A stretch of 6,553 nucleotides of DNA from positions 1-6,553 of the forward strand of contig CAKUOV010000074.1 in assembly GCA_934670115.1 (NCBI GenBank), read 5' to 3'. The DNA is from an uncultured Eggerthellaceae bacterium (lineage in GTDB: Bacteria; Actinomycetota; Coriobacteriia; Coriobacteriales; Eggerthellaceae). The notes under the pieces were generated by a model. The model saw nothing but the letters and a program-made list of their open reading frames with translations, ran no database searches and was not told the origin of the DNA. Both the position numbers and the translations under genes were made by a program. Positions 6,446 through 6,553 of this stretch are shown here, one piece after another (position 1 is the stretch's first letter; each line of letters begins with the position of its first letter).

Positions 6446-6553
6446 TTGTTGTCAAATTACCCCACCTTTTGTCAACGGTGAATTGAATTTCAAAACGCAA
6501 TAGTGTTGCATTAAGTCATGCAGGCGCAGCCTGCCAGGAACCTCAGGCGTAGG
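6446..6553. other. Downstream intergenic sequence with short repeats, no clear terminator
   Basis: These 108 bases follow the TAA at 6443-6445. They contain TTGTCAA twice (6449-6455 and 6469-6475, 20-base period), a small palindrome TTGAA-T-TTCAA near 6484-6494, and GC-rich hairpin arms at 6520-6548. None of the hairpins is followed by a T-run, so no intrinsic terminator can be called. No start of another gene is recognisable. Confidence 0.6.
6520..6548. repeat. GC-rich hairpin with overlapping alternative stem
   Basis: GCAGGC (6520-6525) and GCCTGC (6529-6534) form a perfect 6-bp stem with a 3-base loop. The middle arm GCCTG (6529-6533) can instead pair with CAGGC (6544-6548). No T-tract follows on either strand. 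It could stabilise the mRNA 3' end or belong to the leader of a gene outside the window. Confidence 0.4.

Overview
The window holds three protein genes in two divergent units, separated by a 480-base regulatory region. No RNA gene, IS element, CRISPR array or prophage gene is visible. Base composition is moderately GC-rich in the genes and clearly AT-richer in parts of the intergenic region. The tandem YhgE/Pip genes, the strong Shine-Dalgarno sites and the protein style fit a Gram-positive host. An actinobacterium of the Coriobacteriia/Eggerthellaceae type is my best guess, but this is inference from style, not a marker gene.

Left two thirds, minus strand: two consecutive YhgE/Pip-family membrane proteins. 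The upstream one (1883-4393, 836 aa) is complete. The downstream one (1890 down to base 1, 630 aa seen) runs off the left edge. They overlap by 8 bases (ATGCGTAA), and the second start has a ten-base perfect Shine-Dalgarno, so they are almost certainly one translationally coupled operon. Both have an N-terminal membrane helix, a large Ala/Ser/Gln-rich helical ectodomain and a C-terminal membrane block. The upstream protein adds two extra predicted membrane helices and an Ala-rich tail.

Middle, 4394-4873: a divergent intergenic region. It carries a good sigma70-type promoter for the rightward gene, several copies of a CAAGACA element (a 15-bp palindrome, a 20-bp-spaced direct repeat across the -10 box, and one copy near the leftward operon), and a cluster of inverted repeats just upstream of the leftward operon.

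Right, plus strand: one 523-aa open frame (4874-6445) joining an XRE/Cro-type helix-turn-helix (about residues 5-65) through an Ala/Ser/Thr-rich linker to a full-length AlaA-like alanine aminotransferase (residues 119-523). The architecture resembles MocR/GabR regulators, but with an XRE rather than a GntR DNA-binding domain. A Shine-Dalgarno-like site with an ATG at the domain junction could also yield free aminotransferase.

Working hypothesis (inference): the fusion is a PLP- or amino-acid-responsive autoregulator that binds the CAAGACA elements and also controls the divergent YhgE/Pip operon, which would link alanine/pyruvate/glutamate status to a cell-envelope membrane system.
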